NCBI GenBank assembly: GCA_023667845.1
Contig: JAMPIU010000206.1
Location: 186,001-250,000 of the forward strand
Length of the DNA: 64,000 bases
Source: Dehalobacter sp.
GTDB taxonomy: Bacteria > Bacillota > Desulfitobacteriia > Desulfitobacteriales > Syntrophobotulaceae
Reading direction: 5' to 3'
The notes beneath the pieces were generated by a model. That model was given only the letters and a program-made list of their open reading frames with translations. It had not been told where the DNA came from and ran no database searches. Position numbers and translations under genes: made by a program. Below, in pieces: positions 17,377 through 24,846 of this stretch (its first letter is position 1; the number at the start of each line of letters is the position of its first letter).

Positions 17377-18366
17377 TCAACAAATATCCATTTCCCTCGA
17401 TTCCGGACATTTTCGAATGTATTCCAGTATGTCGTTGATAGATGCCGTAGCCAAAGCAATGCATGTGTCCGCCCCCCCGTAGTACATTTTTAGCAGTCCT
17501 GTCTTATCGTCCAACACCCATCCACCCGCAAAGACCACATCGGCTACATCTCCCTGCCGTTCATACTCCTCTACCGGGCCAAAGACCCATTCATCGCTCC
17601 GATGCAACACTTTAAACGGATCGTCTAAGTCGAGCAGGGCCAAGCCAAGCCGGTAAATTGCCCCGGCAGCGGTCTGGCGCACCCCATGGTATAACATAAG
17701 CCAGCCTTCAGCTGTTTCCAAAGGCGTAGCACTAAGACCAATTTTACTGCCATCCCACCAGCTGCCTCGGCGGGCGTACATCAGCACGCGGCTATTGCTC
17801 CAATGAACCAGATCGTCGGAATACGACAGCCAGATGTGCGCCCCTGGTACGTAGTCAGTGACAATCGGCCGGTGAATAAGCGCCCATTTCCCGTCTACCT
17901 TGCGCGGAAAAAGTGCGGCATCTTTGTCTTCCGGCGGCATCACCGATCCAAGCCGCTCGAAATGAATAAAGTCGTCCGTTAGCGCCATCGCCACGAGGGG
18001 CCCACCACGGGAAAATGCAGTATAGGTAATAGCCCATTTGCCTAATTCATCGAGCCTAGTAATCCGCGGATCTTCAATCCCCCACAGTTCTTCAGGATGG
18101 TTGTCCGGTTCCGGCTCCAGCGTCGGTATGTCGTCAATTTGCCAGTTTCTAACCCCGTCTTCGCTGATGGCCTTGGTAAAGTGAGAAAACCCCCGTCTAT
18201 CCTCCACTCGGGCAAGCAGCAAAATTTTGCCCTGAAAATGAGTTACCCCTGGATTGAACACTGTATTTACGGGATATGGCCAGCTCTTGGCTGTTAATAT
18301 CGGGTTGTTCGGATTCCGTTGGAAAAGCTCTTTATAGGTATTGTCCTGACTTTTTAGCTTAGTCAC
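17377..18366 (-). CDS. GH130-family glycoside phosphorylase/hydrolase (beta-1,2-mannoside type)
   Basis: A 329-aa five-bladed beta-propeller enzyme. The GH130 signatures are the NPILTAKSWPYPVNTVFNPG start, GIEDPRITRL with the catalytic Asp, and YYGGADTCIALATA near the end. Family members phosphorolyse beta-mannosides such as beta-1,2-oligomannosides; some are hydrolases. It has no signal peptide. It is first in the mannose operon, suggesting turnover of a manno-oligosaccharide made by the neighbouring GT4. The GTG start at 18366 lies 27 bases after the only AGGAGG (18394-18399), and the frame is open between them (ATT/ATC codons), so the true start may be a rare ATT or ATC. Confidence 0.82.
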   Translation of the reverse strand: MTKLKSQDNTYKELFQRNPNNPILTAKSWPYPVNTVFNPGVTHFQGKILLLARVEDRRGFSHFTKAISEDGVRNWQIDDIPTLEPEPDNHPEELWGIEDPRITRLDELGKWAITYTAFSRGGPLVAMALTDDFIHFERLGSVMPPEDKDAALFPRKVDGKWALIHRPIVTDYVPGAHIWLSYSDDLVHWSNSRVLMYARRGSWWDGSKIGLSATPLETAEGWLMLYHGVRQTAAGAIYRLGLALLDLDDPFKVLHRSDEWVFGPVEEYERQGDVADVVFAGGWVLDDKTGLLKMYYGGADTCIALATASINDILEYIRKCPESREMDIC

Positions 18367-18436
18367 AAATTTATTATTATTATTGATAATAAGCCTCCTA
18401 AGTGATTAATCGGCGCTGCCGACCGGTGCGTTTGAA
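18302..18436. repeat. Direct repeat copy A (GH130 5' end and upstream region)
   Basis: The segment CGGGTTGTTCGGATTCCGTT...TCTTTAT and, 50 bases on, TCCTAAGTGATTAATCGGCG...GTGCGTTTGAAT recurs at 21563-21661. Copy A is the functional GH130 start region. The matching blocks mark a tandem duplication. Confidence 0.8.
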
Positions 18437-18446
18437 TACTAATTCC

Positions 18447-18498
18447 GGTGAATAGGAAGCAGCAGAATCCCTGATGCAATTCCTATTCCACATGTTCT
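18447..18498 (-). pseudogene. Remnant of a DUF948 gene
   Basis: The minus strand reads GTGGAATAGGAATTGCATCAGGG and CTGCTGCTTCCTATT (Gly-Ile-Gly-Ile-Ala-Ser-Gly...). This nearly repeats codons 17-30 of the intact DUF948 gene at 22904-23359. Everything else of the gene is missing, and the start codon is fused to the end of the YtxH remnant. Confidence 0.7.
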
Positions 18499-18956
18499 TC
18501 ACTCTGCAGATTTATTAAATTCTTTAGAAATATTTTTGGTAGTTTTATGAATATCCTTTGTGATTTCCTGGTATCCGCTCTTAAAGTCCTTTTTTACACT
18601 TTCCGCTTTTCCATGAAAGTCTTTAATGACATGAATTACTTCCTGTGCAGCATGAGCCGCAGAATCCTTTACTAGCTCTACCTCCTTCTGGGCAATATCC
18701 ATATTTGTTTCGGCAGTTTTATGAATTTTCTGTGTTACATCATGATAACCGTCCTGAATATCATTTTTTACATCTTCCGTTGTTTCATGAACGTCTTTGA
18801 TGACATTACGTACTTCCTGCGCAGAATGAGCTGCGGAATCCTTCACCAACTCTACCTTCTTCTGGAGCGTATCCTTGATATTTTCTACAGTCTTAACAAC
18901 ATTTTTTTCATATTTTCACGTGTTTCCTTTCCTGATTTTGGAGCAAATAGAATGGT
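18499..18956 (-). pseudogene. Broken YtxH-domain gene, duplicate of the one at 23.4-23.8 kb
   Basis: Residues ILFAPKSGKETREN are encoded right after the sortase stop, without an N-terminal half. A one-base shift in an A-run near 18908 then puts the rest (VKTVENIKDTLQKKVELVKDSAAH...) in another frame, which stays open to 18499; the last 116 codons (18499-18849) could be translated from an internal GTG. The product is an amphipathic 11-mer-rich helix with two 57-residue repeats beginning VELVKDSAAH. Comparison with the 23.4 kb copy shows loss of the start and a frameshift. Confidence 0.7.
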
Positions 18957-19571
18957 TTATTCACTTTTTACTAAAGCCGCTGAGACGATATAGCGATCTG
19001 GAAAATAGCCAGGAGTATTGAATGGATAACATGTGGTCATCGTCAGCACGGCATGGTCGGTAGGTACGATCACTGTTTTGTCGTCTTCATGGACGATTCG
19101 CGTGTCATTCACCTCATAGGTAAATGTACCGGCCGAAGTTTGCACAATTAGCTGATCCCCAATCTTCAGCCGGCCTATTTGTCTGAAGACCGTTTCTCGA
19201 TGTCCGGAAAGAACACAATTATCTTTTTCCCCAGGAAGTACGCTTTGAATGAAGTGTCCAACGCCTTTTTCCAATTCCTTCACATCAGTACCTTGGTAGA
19301 TGGGCCATTTCAGCTTTAAGGTCGGAATCGTCAGGATCCCAATATTGTCACCCTCCGCAGGATATACAGGGTAAAGGATTTTATCTGGTGCAAGCAGGAC
19401 GAGGGAAGGAGCCGTTTCCACCGGTGCCACCGAGGCCACGGCATAAGAATTGGATGGTACCCACATACGAAACATTGCCCAAAAGATACTTCCTATCCCC
19501 AAACCCATAAATCCTATGGATAGAGCGGTAACCAAGATAAAATTGCTCCGTGATCGTTTTACATTATTCAT
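18957..19571 (-). CDS. Class D sortase
   Basis: A 204-aa membrane-anchored transpeptidase. An N-terminal signal anchor occupies residues 12-36, followed by an external sortase domain. The catalytic His is in LSGHRETVF, the Cys in TMTTCYPF and the Arg in PDRYIV. Sortases cleave an LPXT(G) motif and attach surface proteins. The gene overlaps the end of the LPKTS-bearing surface-protein gene by 8 bases, so they are a dedicated pair. Its stop codon is in frame with the YtxH remnant behind it, marking a recombination joint. Confidence 0.92.
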   Translation of the reverse strand: MNNVKRSRSNFILVTALSIGFMGLGIGSIFWAMFRMWVPSNSYAVASVAPVETAPSLVLLAPDKILYPVYPAEGDNIGILTIPTLKLKWPIYQGTDVKELEKGVGHFIQSVLPGEKDNCVLSGHRETVFRQIGRLKIGDQLIVQTSAGTFTYEVNDTRIVHEDDKTVIVPTDHAVLTMTTCYPFNTPGYFPDRYIVSAALVKSE

Positions 19572-21393
19572 AACGCTTTCTGTTTCTCCAGCAAATGTCT
19601 CCGACCAGCGTTAGAACAGCGCCGATAATAAGCACCTCATACAAAGGAGTGGACGTTTTCGGGAGCTGCCCGCCGGTAACAGTATTGGTGACCGTTACTA
19701 TGACCGTTGCGAACGCGACATCGGTTGCCGTCATACCATTTGCGCTGCCTTTGACAGTGGCAGTGTTCATCGTGGTTGCACTGAGATTCATCTTGCTGGT
19801 GTAGATCCATGTCTCATTGGCTTGAAGCAGGTTGTCATTGTTGACGTCACCGGAAACATAGTTCACGGGACTGACCATATCATCGCTGACACTAACTTCA
19901 CTTAATGCAGCTGTGCCGGGGTTGGTTACTTTATAGGTGTATGTGACCGAGCCCTGTCCCGAAGTCAATGCCAGCGGTTCTGGTGTCTTTACTACGTTGA
20001 TTAATGGCGGAACAGTTGGTGTGCCGGATACAACAACTGTTACTATCGCGATATCGGTTGCTGACATACCATTTGCGTTGCCTATGGCCGTGGCGGTGTT
20101 TGTCGTGGTTGCGCCGAGATTCGTCTTGCTGGTGTAGATCCATGTCTCATTGGCTTGAAGCAGGTTGTCATTGTTGACGTCACCGGAAACATAATTCACA
20201 GGACTCACTTTATCATCGGCGACACTAACCGCACTTAATGCGACTGTGCCGGGGTTGGTTACTTTATAGGTATATGTGACCGAGCCCTGTCCCGAAGTCA
20301 ATGCCAGCGGTTCCGGCGTTTTTACTACGTTGATCAATGGTGGGTAGACCTGAACCGATTCGTCGCCCCCCGATCCGCCCCCGTTACTGCTAGGCGTATA
20401 GGTATTCGTAATGGCAGCTGTTGCCGTAGCTCCGTCTAAGACAGGAATCGTTGTTGTCGGGAGAATTTGATTCGTCCAACCAAGTCCGAGATTATCCTCG
20501 GTGATGGTATAATTACCAGTGGGAAGGTTCTCCCAAGTCTGAGTCCAGCCATTGACTGCATTGAAGGTTTTGGGGGATTGACCGTTGATTCTAATTACGA
20601 CGGGAGAAGGAGTCGTCGATGCACTAAAGACCTTGGTAACTCTCAGCGCCCCACAAAACCCATTTGTAATGGTATTGCTGTCTAGCGTGACTGCGCCATT
20701 TCGTGCTAACAACTGCCCTTGCACCGTTGCACCGGTATTCGCTGTGATGGATGTCAAAGCGAAGATGTGTCCCACGAAATGAGAGGTCGTTCCTAATGTC
20801 GCGGAGCTTCCGATCTGCCAAAAGGTTCGGCAGTAACGAGCACCGTTGATGAGGTTAATATCACTGCCTGATGCTGTGATAAGCGTGGCGCCCACCTTAA
20901 ATATGAATACGGGATCGGTTTCACCCAGGCCGTCGAGAGTAAGCGTTCCCGTCAACTGAGCCGATGTGCTAAATGAGTAGACACCAGGGGTGAGTGTTAA
21001 TCCGCCTAGATCCTGACCAGTCAAGTCCACATCGACCGGCCTACCGAAGGCGTCATTATATGCGGTTGTCAGGGCGTCCTGAGCCCCACTTGCTAAAGCA
21101 TCAGCCGCATGTATTGCCCCATTTGACACTATCCCAGGCGGAAATCCAGTGACTGCAGAGCCCGGAGACAGCCCAATATTTCCACCTGTATTGGTGATAA
21201 CATCTCCGTTGATTGTGGTCGATCCGGTATTGCTGATTCCTGAGCCGGCTAAAACCGCAAAACTGGAGGCATTTCCAAGATTCACTGTCAGCGGAGTAGG
21301 GGCTGCTATACTCATTATAGGTACCGCCATCATCACTACGAGTAATAGCGCAAGTACGAATGGTATCAATCGCATTTTATTAAATATTCTCAT
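19564..21393 (-). CDS. LPXTG-type surface protein with DUF3494 (ice-binding-like) domain and two repeats
   Basis: About 609 aa. A signal peptide (basic MRIFNKMR, hydrophobic core, cleavage near APTPL) leads into a DUF3494 beta-solenoid domain (about residues 35-245; LGNASSFAVLAGSGISNTG to VTLDSNTITNGFCG). A Cna-B/DUF5979-like beta domain follows (about 248-330), then a Gly/Ser linker, two near-identical repeats of about 108 residues resembling DUF11 (PPLINVVKTPEPLAL...), and a cell-wall sorting signal (LPKTS, hydrophobic helix, RNRKRYE). DUF3494 occurs in ice-binding proteins and in adhesins. Here an adhesin role is likelier. Start ATG 21393. Confidence 0.88.
   Translation of the reverse strand: MRIFNKMRLIPFVLALLLVVMMAVPIMSIAAPTPLTVNLGNASSFAVLAGSGISNTGSTTINGDVITNTGGNIGLSPGSAVTGFPPGIVSNGAIHAADALASGAQDALTTAYNDAFGRPVDVDLTGQDLGGLTLTPGVYSFSTSAQLTGTLTLDGLGETDPVFIFKVGATLITASGSDINLINGARYCRTFWQIGSSATLGTTSHFVGHIFALTSITANTGATVQGQLLARNGAVTLDSNTITNGFCGALRVTKVFSASTTPSPVVIRINGQSPKTFNAVNGWTQTWENLPTGNYTITEDNLGLGWTNQILPTTTIPVLDGATATAAITNTYTPSSNGGGSGGDESVQVYPPLINVVKTPEPLALTSGQGSVTYTYKVTNPGTVALSAVSVADDKVSPVNYVSGDVNNDNLLQANETWIYTSKTNLGATTTNTATAIGNANGMSATDIAIVTVVVSGTPTVPPLINVVKTPEPLALTSGQGSVTYTYKVTNPGTAALSEVSVSDDMVSPVNYVSGDVNNDNLLQANETWIYTSKMNLSATTMNTATVKGSANGMTATDVAFATVIVTVTNTVTGGQLPKTSTPLYEVLIIGAVLTLVGDICWRNRKRYE
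19690..20344 (-). repeat. Two tandem repeats of about 325 bp within the surface-protein gene
   Basis: Repeat 1 (about 20023-20344) and repeat 2 (about 19690-20014) share long identical stretches encoding PPLINVVKTPEPLAL and VNYVSGDVNNDNLLQANETWIY. They differ in a few codons. The number of copies could change by slippage or recombination. Confidence 0.85.
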
Positions 21394-21562
21394 CAATTTC
21401 TTTAATCCTCTCTATTCTCAACTTTTCATGAACGTGCACCATTCATGCTCATTATAATCTTTTTGCTTTTTTAAAATATGATTGATGATCGCTGATTAAT
21501 TGGGCGCCCTAGACACTTTTTATAATAAACGGCTTTCCGTGTTGTTTTTAATGTCCTTTGTG

Positions 21563-21661
21563 CAGCGGGTTGTTCGGATTCCGTTGAAAAAGTTCTTTAT
21601 TATTGCAGATAAAAAAAATCTCCTAAGTGATTAATCGGCGCTGCCGACCGGTGCGTTTGAA
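21563..21661. repeat. Direct repeat copy B (relic of a GH130 5' end)
   Basis: It matches 18302-18436: the codons for the GH130 N-terminus (CGGGTTGTTCGGATTCCGTT, TCTTTAT) and the upstream TCCTAAGTGATTAATCGGCG...GTGCGTTTGAAT block, with about 50 bases deleted between them. There is no gene body, so it is a relic. The rest of 21397-21795 holds nothing else I can identify. Confidence 0.8.
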
Positions 21662-21795
21662 TTCGCACCTGACTTTGAGATCTCGCAACAGTATGTTTTT
21701 TTGTCAGCGCTCCTCTCAAGTTAGCGCTAGCGGCTTGTGCCATTATTGTAATCCGCTTTGTGTCCTTAATTATTCGTTGGCTAAGTGCTCCAAAT

Positions 21796-22290
21796 TTACA
21801 TATTTATATTGTCACTATCAATTTTTTCAAGATAGTATTTATATTCAGTAACTTTTTGAACATAGTTATCACTCTCATAAGTGTCACTATTTTCCATAAA
21901 AACTTTGCAGCCTTCAATTCCTCTTTGTTTGGACAGCAACATTAGATTAAAAACAATCTCATCAGGAAATCCTTGCTCCGTCCAATAATCTCTATAATAA
22001 GCCAGTTTTTCAATGACTGCTTTGATGCTGTCAATTTGCATATTATTGTCGCCTTCTATTTGGAAAACTGCCAAAACCAACTCATACGACAGTTTATTCT
22101 TCTCACATAATTTCCAAATATCACGCTGTGTGTTTTCTGGAATAGGTATATTATAAACAGGTACTTCATAACCGATAGCAGAGCTTTCCGCTGCCTTTGG
22201 AACGACGAGAGGACAAATAATCAATATGAGGATAACAAGTGTAATAAGGGATAATAATAGATACTTAACCAATCCTCTTTTAATCTGCAT
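21796..22290 (-). CDS. Exported helical protein, unknown function
   Basis: A 164-aa protein with an N-terminal membrane helix (residues 8-30, LLLSLITLVILILIICPLVV). It has a mostly helical outer domain including TQRDIWKLCEKNKLSYELVLAVFQIEG, which loosely recalls the start of lytic-transglycosylase-like domains. The catalytic Glu context is not clear (FQIEG). The start ATG 22290 follows GGGGCGAG. It lies upstream of repeat B on the minus strand. Family not recognised with confidence. Confidence 0.6.
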   Translation of the reverse strand: MQIKRGLVKYLLLSLITLVILILIICPLVVPKAAESSAIGYEVPVYNIPIPENTQRDIWKLCEKNKLSYELVLAVFQIEGDNNMQIDSIKAVIEKLAYYRDYWTEQGFPDEIVFNLMLLSKQRGIEGCKVFMENSDTYESDNYVQKVTEYKYYLEKIDSDNINM

Positions 22291-22371
22291 AATTCTCGCC
22301 CCTTGTCTATCAATTTAACAATGATTTCCTCTGCATATGGTATATACGCTAACTTAACTAGGTATCACGCA

Positions 22372-22731
22372 TTACACTTGATCCTTATTCTGACTTCTCG
22401 TAAAGATAATAATTAGTTTAACTATTCCCCAAGCTACCAGGGCATAAACAATCATTGCAATCACTGTACTTGGTTCTAATACTGCATTGGTCTCAATGCC
22501 TTGCGTTGCCGCCGATCTAAAAATAGCTGTAAACGGAACTAAAAACACCTGTGAAAGCGAATAAATGAAAGATACAAAACCACTATTCGGGTTAGCCCCT
22601 AGAATCTTAAACACCAAGCGAAAAGCAAGCAAAATTTCTAAAATACCCAAGATATAATAAACTATTCTTCTTGCTGTTAAGCTTTCTTTACTTTTTCCTC
22701 TATTGGGTCTATTGATGATGTCAACACTCAT
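22372..22731 (-). CDS. YggT-family membrane protein
   Basis: A 119-aa protein with two hydrophobic hairpins. ARRIVYYILGILEILLAFRLVFKILGAN is the typical YggT first helix, followed by FVSFIYSLSQVFLVPF and a C-terminal pair. Start ATG 22731 (MSVDIINRPN) follows GGAGG by 9 bases; the longer frame to 22776 has no ribosome site. YggT proteins are integral membrane proteins of unclear function, linked to osmotic or division genes in other bacteria. It is grouped here with the DUF948 and YtxH stress-type genes. Confidence 0.8.
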   Translation of the reverse strand: MSVDIINRPNRGKSKESLTARRIVYYILGILEILLAFRLVFKILGANPNSGFVSFIYSLSQVFLVPFTAIFRSAATQGIETNAVLEPSTVIAMIVYALVAWGIVKLIIIFTRSQNKDQV

Positions 22732-22903
22732 TTTTTCAATCCTCCATAAATTTCTAAAGTATTTTACTAAATCCATTCTTGAAAGTTACTGTGATTTCAG
22801 CTTTGGTAGAGCTTAATTATTACTTGCTGAACATCGGCTGCTGTCGCATCCGTTAATCCGAATCCTACGGTATATCCTTTTACTATACCTAAATTTACAA
22901 TTT

Positions 22904-23359
22904 CTATTTGCTGGACGAAAGAGAGCGACTGATTATTCGAATTACTTCTTCCAGTATATGTAAATAATTTGCGATACTGGATGTTTCCTTCTGGTATGTT
23001 GCTAACGTTTCATTTATTCCGGAACCAATATTTTCTATCACGACATTTGTTGTTTCAAAGCTTCCTCTGGCCGCATGAGTAGCCTGCTCGACTTCTTGTA
23101 GAATCACCGGAACCGAGATTTTGAGCTTATCAGTCGTATCTCGGGCATTATTACTTATTTGTTCCGCATTCTCCAGTATTCCCGGCATTGTTCCGATACT
23201 CTGATTGATAAACTCCTGATTGGTTTCAAGCAGAGAGCGTAAGACACCCACCGCCTTTTTGATGTCCCTGAGAATAGGAAGCAGCAGGATCCCTGCTGCA
23301 ATGCCTATTCCACAAACCAAAAAAATAATTAGGTTCTGTAAAGAGAATTGAATGATCAT
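22904..23359 (-). CDS. DUF948-domain protein
   Basis: A 151-aa protein with one N-terminal membrane helix (residues 8-27) and a long amphipathic coiled-coil-like remainder (LRSLLETNQEFINQ...ARDTTDKLKISVP). It matches DUF948 proteins, which usually neighbour YtxH genes in Firmicutes. It begins 10 bases after the YtxH frame ends, so the two are an operon. A short relic of a second copy lies at 18447-18498. Confidence 0.78.
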   Translation of the reverse strand: MIIQFSLQNLIIFLVCGIGIAAGILLLPILRDIKKAVGVLRSLLETNQEFINQSIGTMPGILENAEQISNNARDTTDKLKISVPVILQEVEQATHAARGSFETTNVVIENIGSGINETLATYQKETSSIANYLHILEEVIRIISRSLSSSK

Positions 23360-23369
23360 CGTATGTTCC

Positions 23370-23558
23370 TCACTCTACCTTTTTATTAAGTTCATCCGAA
23401 ATATTTTCGGCAGTTTTACGAATATCCTGAGTGATTTCATGGGAACCATCTTTAATGTCCTTTTTTATATTTTCATTTTTCTCTTGAACGTCTTTGATAA
23501 CATTCCGTAATTCTTGTGCAGCATGCGCGGTGGAATCCTTCACCATCTCGACCTTCTT
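23370..23558 (-). pseudogene. C-terminal part of the YtxH gene, cut off by a TAG codon
   Basis: The frame continues without shift from the YtxH gene across a TAG at 23559-23561 and reads KKVEMVKDSTAHAAQEL... to a TGA at 23370. In the duplicate at 18.5 kb the same position is CAG (Gln), so this looks like a C-to-T nonsense change. Translation could restart at an internal ATG (MVKDSTAH). Read-through of TAG is possible but not supported by anything else seen here. Confidence 0.65.
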
Positions 23559-23774
23559 CTAAACCGTATCCTTGATGCTTTCTACAGCGTTAATCGCATT
23601 ATTTTTTATATTCCTACGTGTTTCCTTTCCCGATTTTGGAGCAAAAAGAATTCCTGTTGCAACACCTACAGCAACGGCTGCACCCATTCCGACAGCGATC
23701 TTCTGTGCCGCCTTTACTCTCTCTCTCTCTCTCTTCTCTTTGTTAACCAATAATAGTAAATCTTTAAAAATCAT
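23559..23774 (-). CDS. YtxH-domain protein (truncated by in-frame stop)
   Basis: 71 aa from ATG 23774 (GGAGG 5 bases upstream). A charged helix (VNKEKRERERVKAAQK) is followed by a Gly/Ala-rich membrane segment (IAVGMGAAVAVGVATGILFAP) and the YtxH signature KSGKETR. Full family members continue as a long amphipathic helix; here that part lies beyond the TAG. YtxH proteins are general-stress envelope-associated proteins. Confidence 0.75.
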   Translation of the reverse strand: MIFKDLLLLVNKEKRERERVKAAQKIAVGMGAAVAVGVATGILFAPKSGKETRRNIKNNAINAVESIKDTV

Positions 23775-23890
23775 TTTTACCTCCATATTATTTTTAATTT
23801 AATTGTTTATATTATTTAGAATATTATGAATATTTAAGATAAATTTCTTGGTAGAAACTGGAGCGTCTTTAAATGTCACATATCCATATT

Positions 23891-23932
23891 TAAAAAATGG
23901 CGACTCAAAATTCATTTTTTGAGTCGCCATCT
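23891..23932 (-). terminator. Terminator of the antitoxin gene
   Basis: A perfect stem ATGGCGACTCAA (23897-23908) / TTGAGTCGCCAT (23919-23930), extended by A-T pairs. On the minus strand it is followed by a run of T (opposite 23891-23896). Confidence 0.75.
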
Positions 23933-24065
23933 CATCCTATGAACTTGATTCTCCCATAACTACCATTACCTGTATCATTCTTTAATCAACCCTGAATTTT
24001 ATTTGCTTATCCCAAATCTGCGGCGAGGATATTCTAGAGCATACTTAACGATAATATCTATTGGT

Positions 24066-24350
24066 TCATTCTTCCAGATCATTCTTTAAATTACTCATGG
24101 AGTACATTTTCCTAACTCCCTCTTTTGGCAAAAAATCAATAACTTTAGAAATATCTTTTTCTTCAAGACTTTCCATGTACTCAATGAGTATTGATAGCCT
24201 TTGATATTCCGTGATAGAAAACAATACTGCATCGGGCTGATTGTTTTTTAAAACAAATACTTTACCTAAATTTTCTGCTTTTTCTCTGCAACTTTTATAA
24301 TTCTTTATCATTTCAGAGTTGGATACAATTGCTTTTGCTGGAATATTCAT
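24066..24350 (-). CDS. Phd/YefM-family antitoxin, no partner toxin seen
   Basis: A 94-aa protein. The N-terminal half (MNIPAKAIVSNSEMIKNYKSCREKA ... VFVLKNNQPDAVLFSITEYQRL) is the Phd/YefM DNA-binding fold; the C-terminal helix would wrap a RelE- or Doc-type toxin. No toxin gene lies directly up- or downstream; the gene ends at a terminator. The antitoxin could act alone as an autoregulator or serve a toxin elsewhere. Confidence 0.75.
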   Translation of the reverse strand: MNIPAKAIVSNSEMIKNYKSCREKAENLGKVFVLKNNQPDAVLFSITEYQRLSILIEYMESLEEKDISKVIDFLPKEGVRKMYSMSNLKNDLEE

Positions 24351-24483
24351 ACGGGTTACTACTTACCCCCTAGCTTTTTTTATGCGTTTAGCTCACCTTG
24401 AGTATATATCAATTAGTGTTATTTGTCAATAAATAATTCTAATAATATTTATAATAATTTTTATAATTTATTGTCTGATGCTT

Positions 24484-24730
24484 AACAAAAACTTCTGTAG
24501 CTTTACCATCAGGATTCTCTATATTCTCCACATTACGTGAATTGCCAAAATGTTCCAGTACTGTTTCATTATAGAAAACGGCATATTACACCCCTCCTGT
24601 TTTTCCTAAAGGACTGATTCTTCTCGAGTTCCTCTATGACCTTGGCTAAAGTATCCACAACATGGCTGATTTCTTCCATTGTATTATAACGGCCAAAGGT
24701 TTCTCGAATCTGGAATCCCTTTGGAAACAT
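24484..24730 (-). pseudogene. Fragments of cysteine desulfurase (nifS/iscS) and nifU/iscU genes
   Basis: On the minus strand FQIRETFGRYNTMEEISHVV followed by DTLAKVIEELEK is the C-terminal end of a NifS/IscS desulfurase. After a GGAGG and ATG, out of frame, comes FYNETVLEHFGNSRNVENIE, the N-terminus of a NifU/IscU scaffold. The desulfurase body and the rest of IscU are absent. A 53-codon open frame remains (24569-24730) but encodes no complete domain. The flanking bases 24351-24483 and 24731-24846 show no gene. Confidence 0.7.
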
Positions 24731-24846
24731 TTCTTATCATTATTTGACTGATAAATCCTGCAGCACCTCCTTATCCAATTTCAAAAGAATAACAACGTCT
24801 ATTATTCAACAGTTATTGCACTTACCGTTGTGTTCGTCAGTCCTGC

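Noticed and set aside
18395-18436. c-di-GMP or other riboswitch in the repeated GTGATTAATCGGCG...GTGCG block
   Set aside because: Only one short hairpin (CGGC-GCT-GCCG); no match to a known aptamer. Better explained as part of the duplicated GH130 upstream region.
19690-20344. Possible CRISPR array suggested by regular repeats
   Set aside because: Only two long repeats that encode protein domains within one gene; no short repeat-spacer pattern. No CRISPR array seen anywhere in the window.
21627-21945. Plus-strand frames in the gap after repeat B
   Set aside because: No ribosome site and overlap with the minus-strand gene at 21796; one includes the repeat relic.
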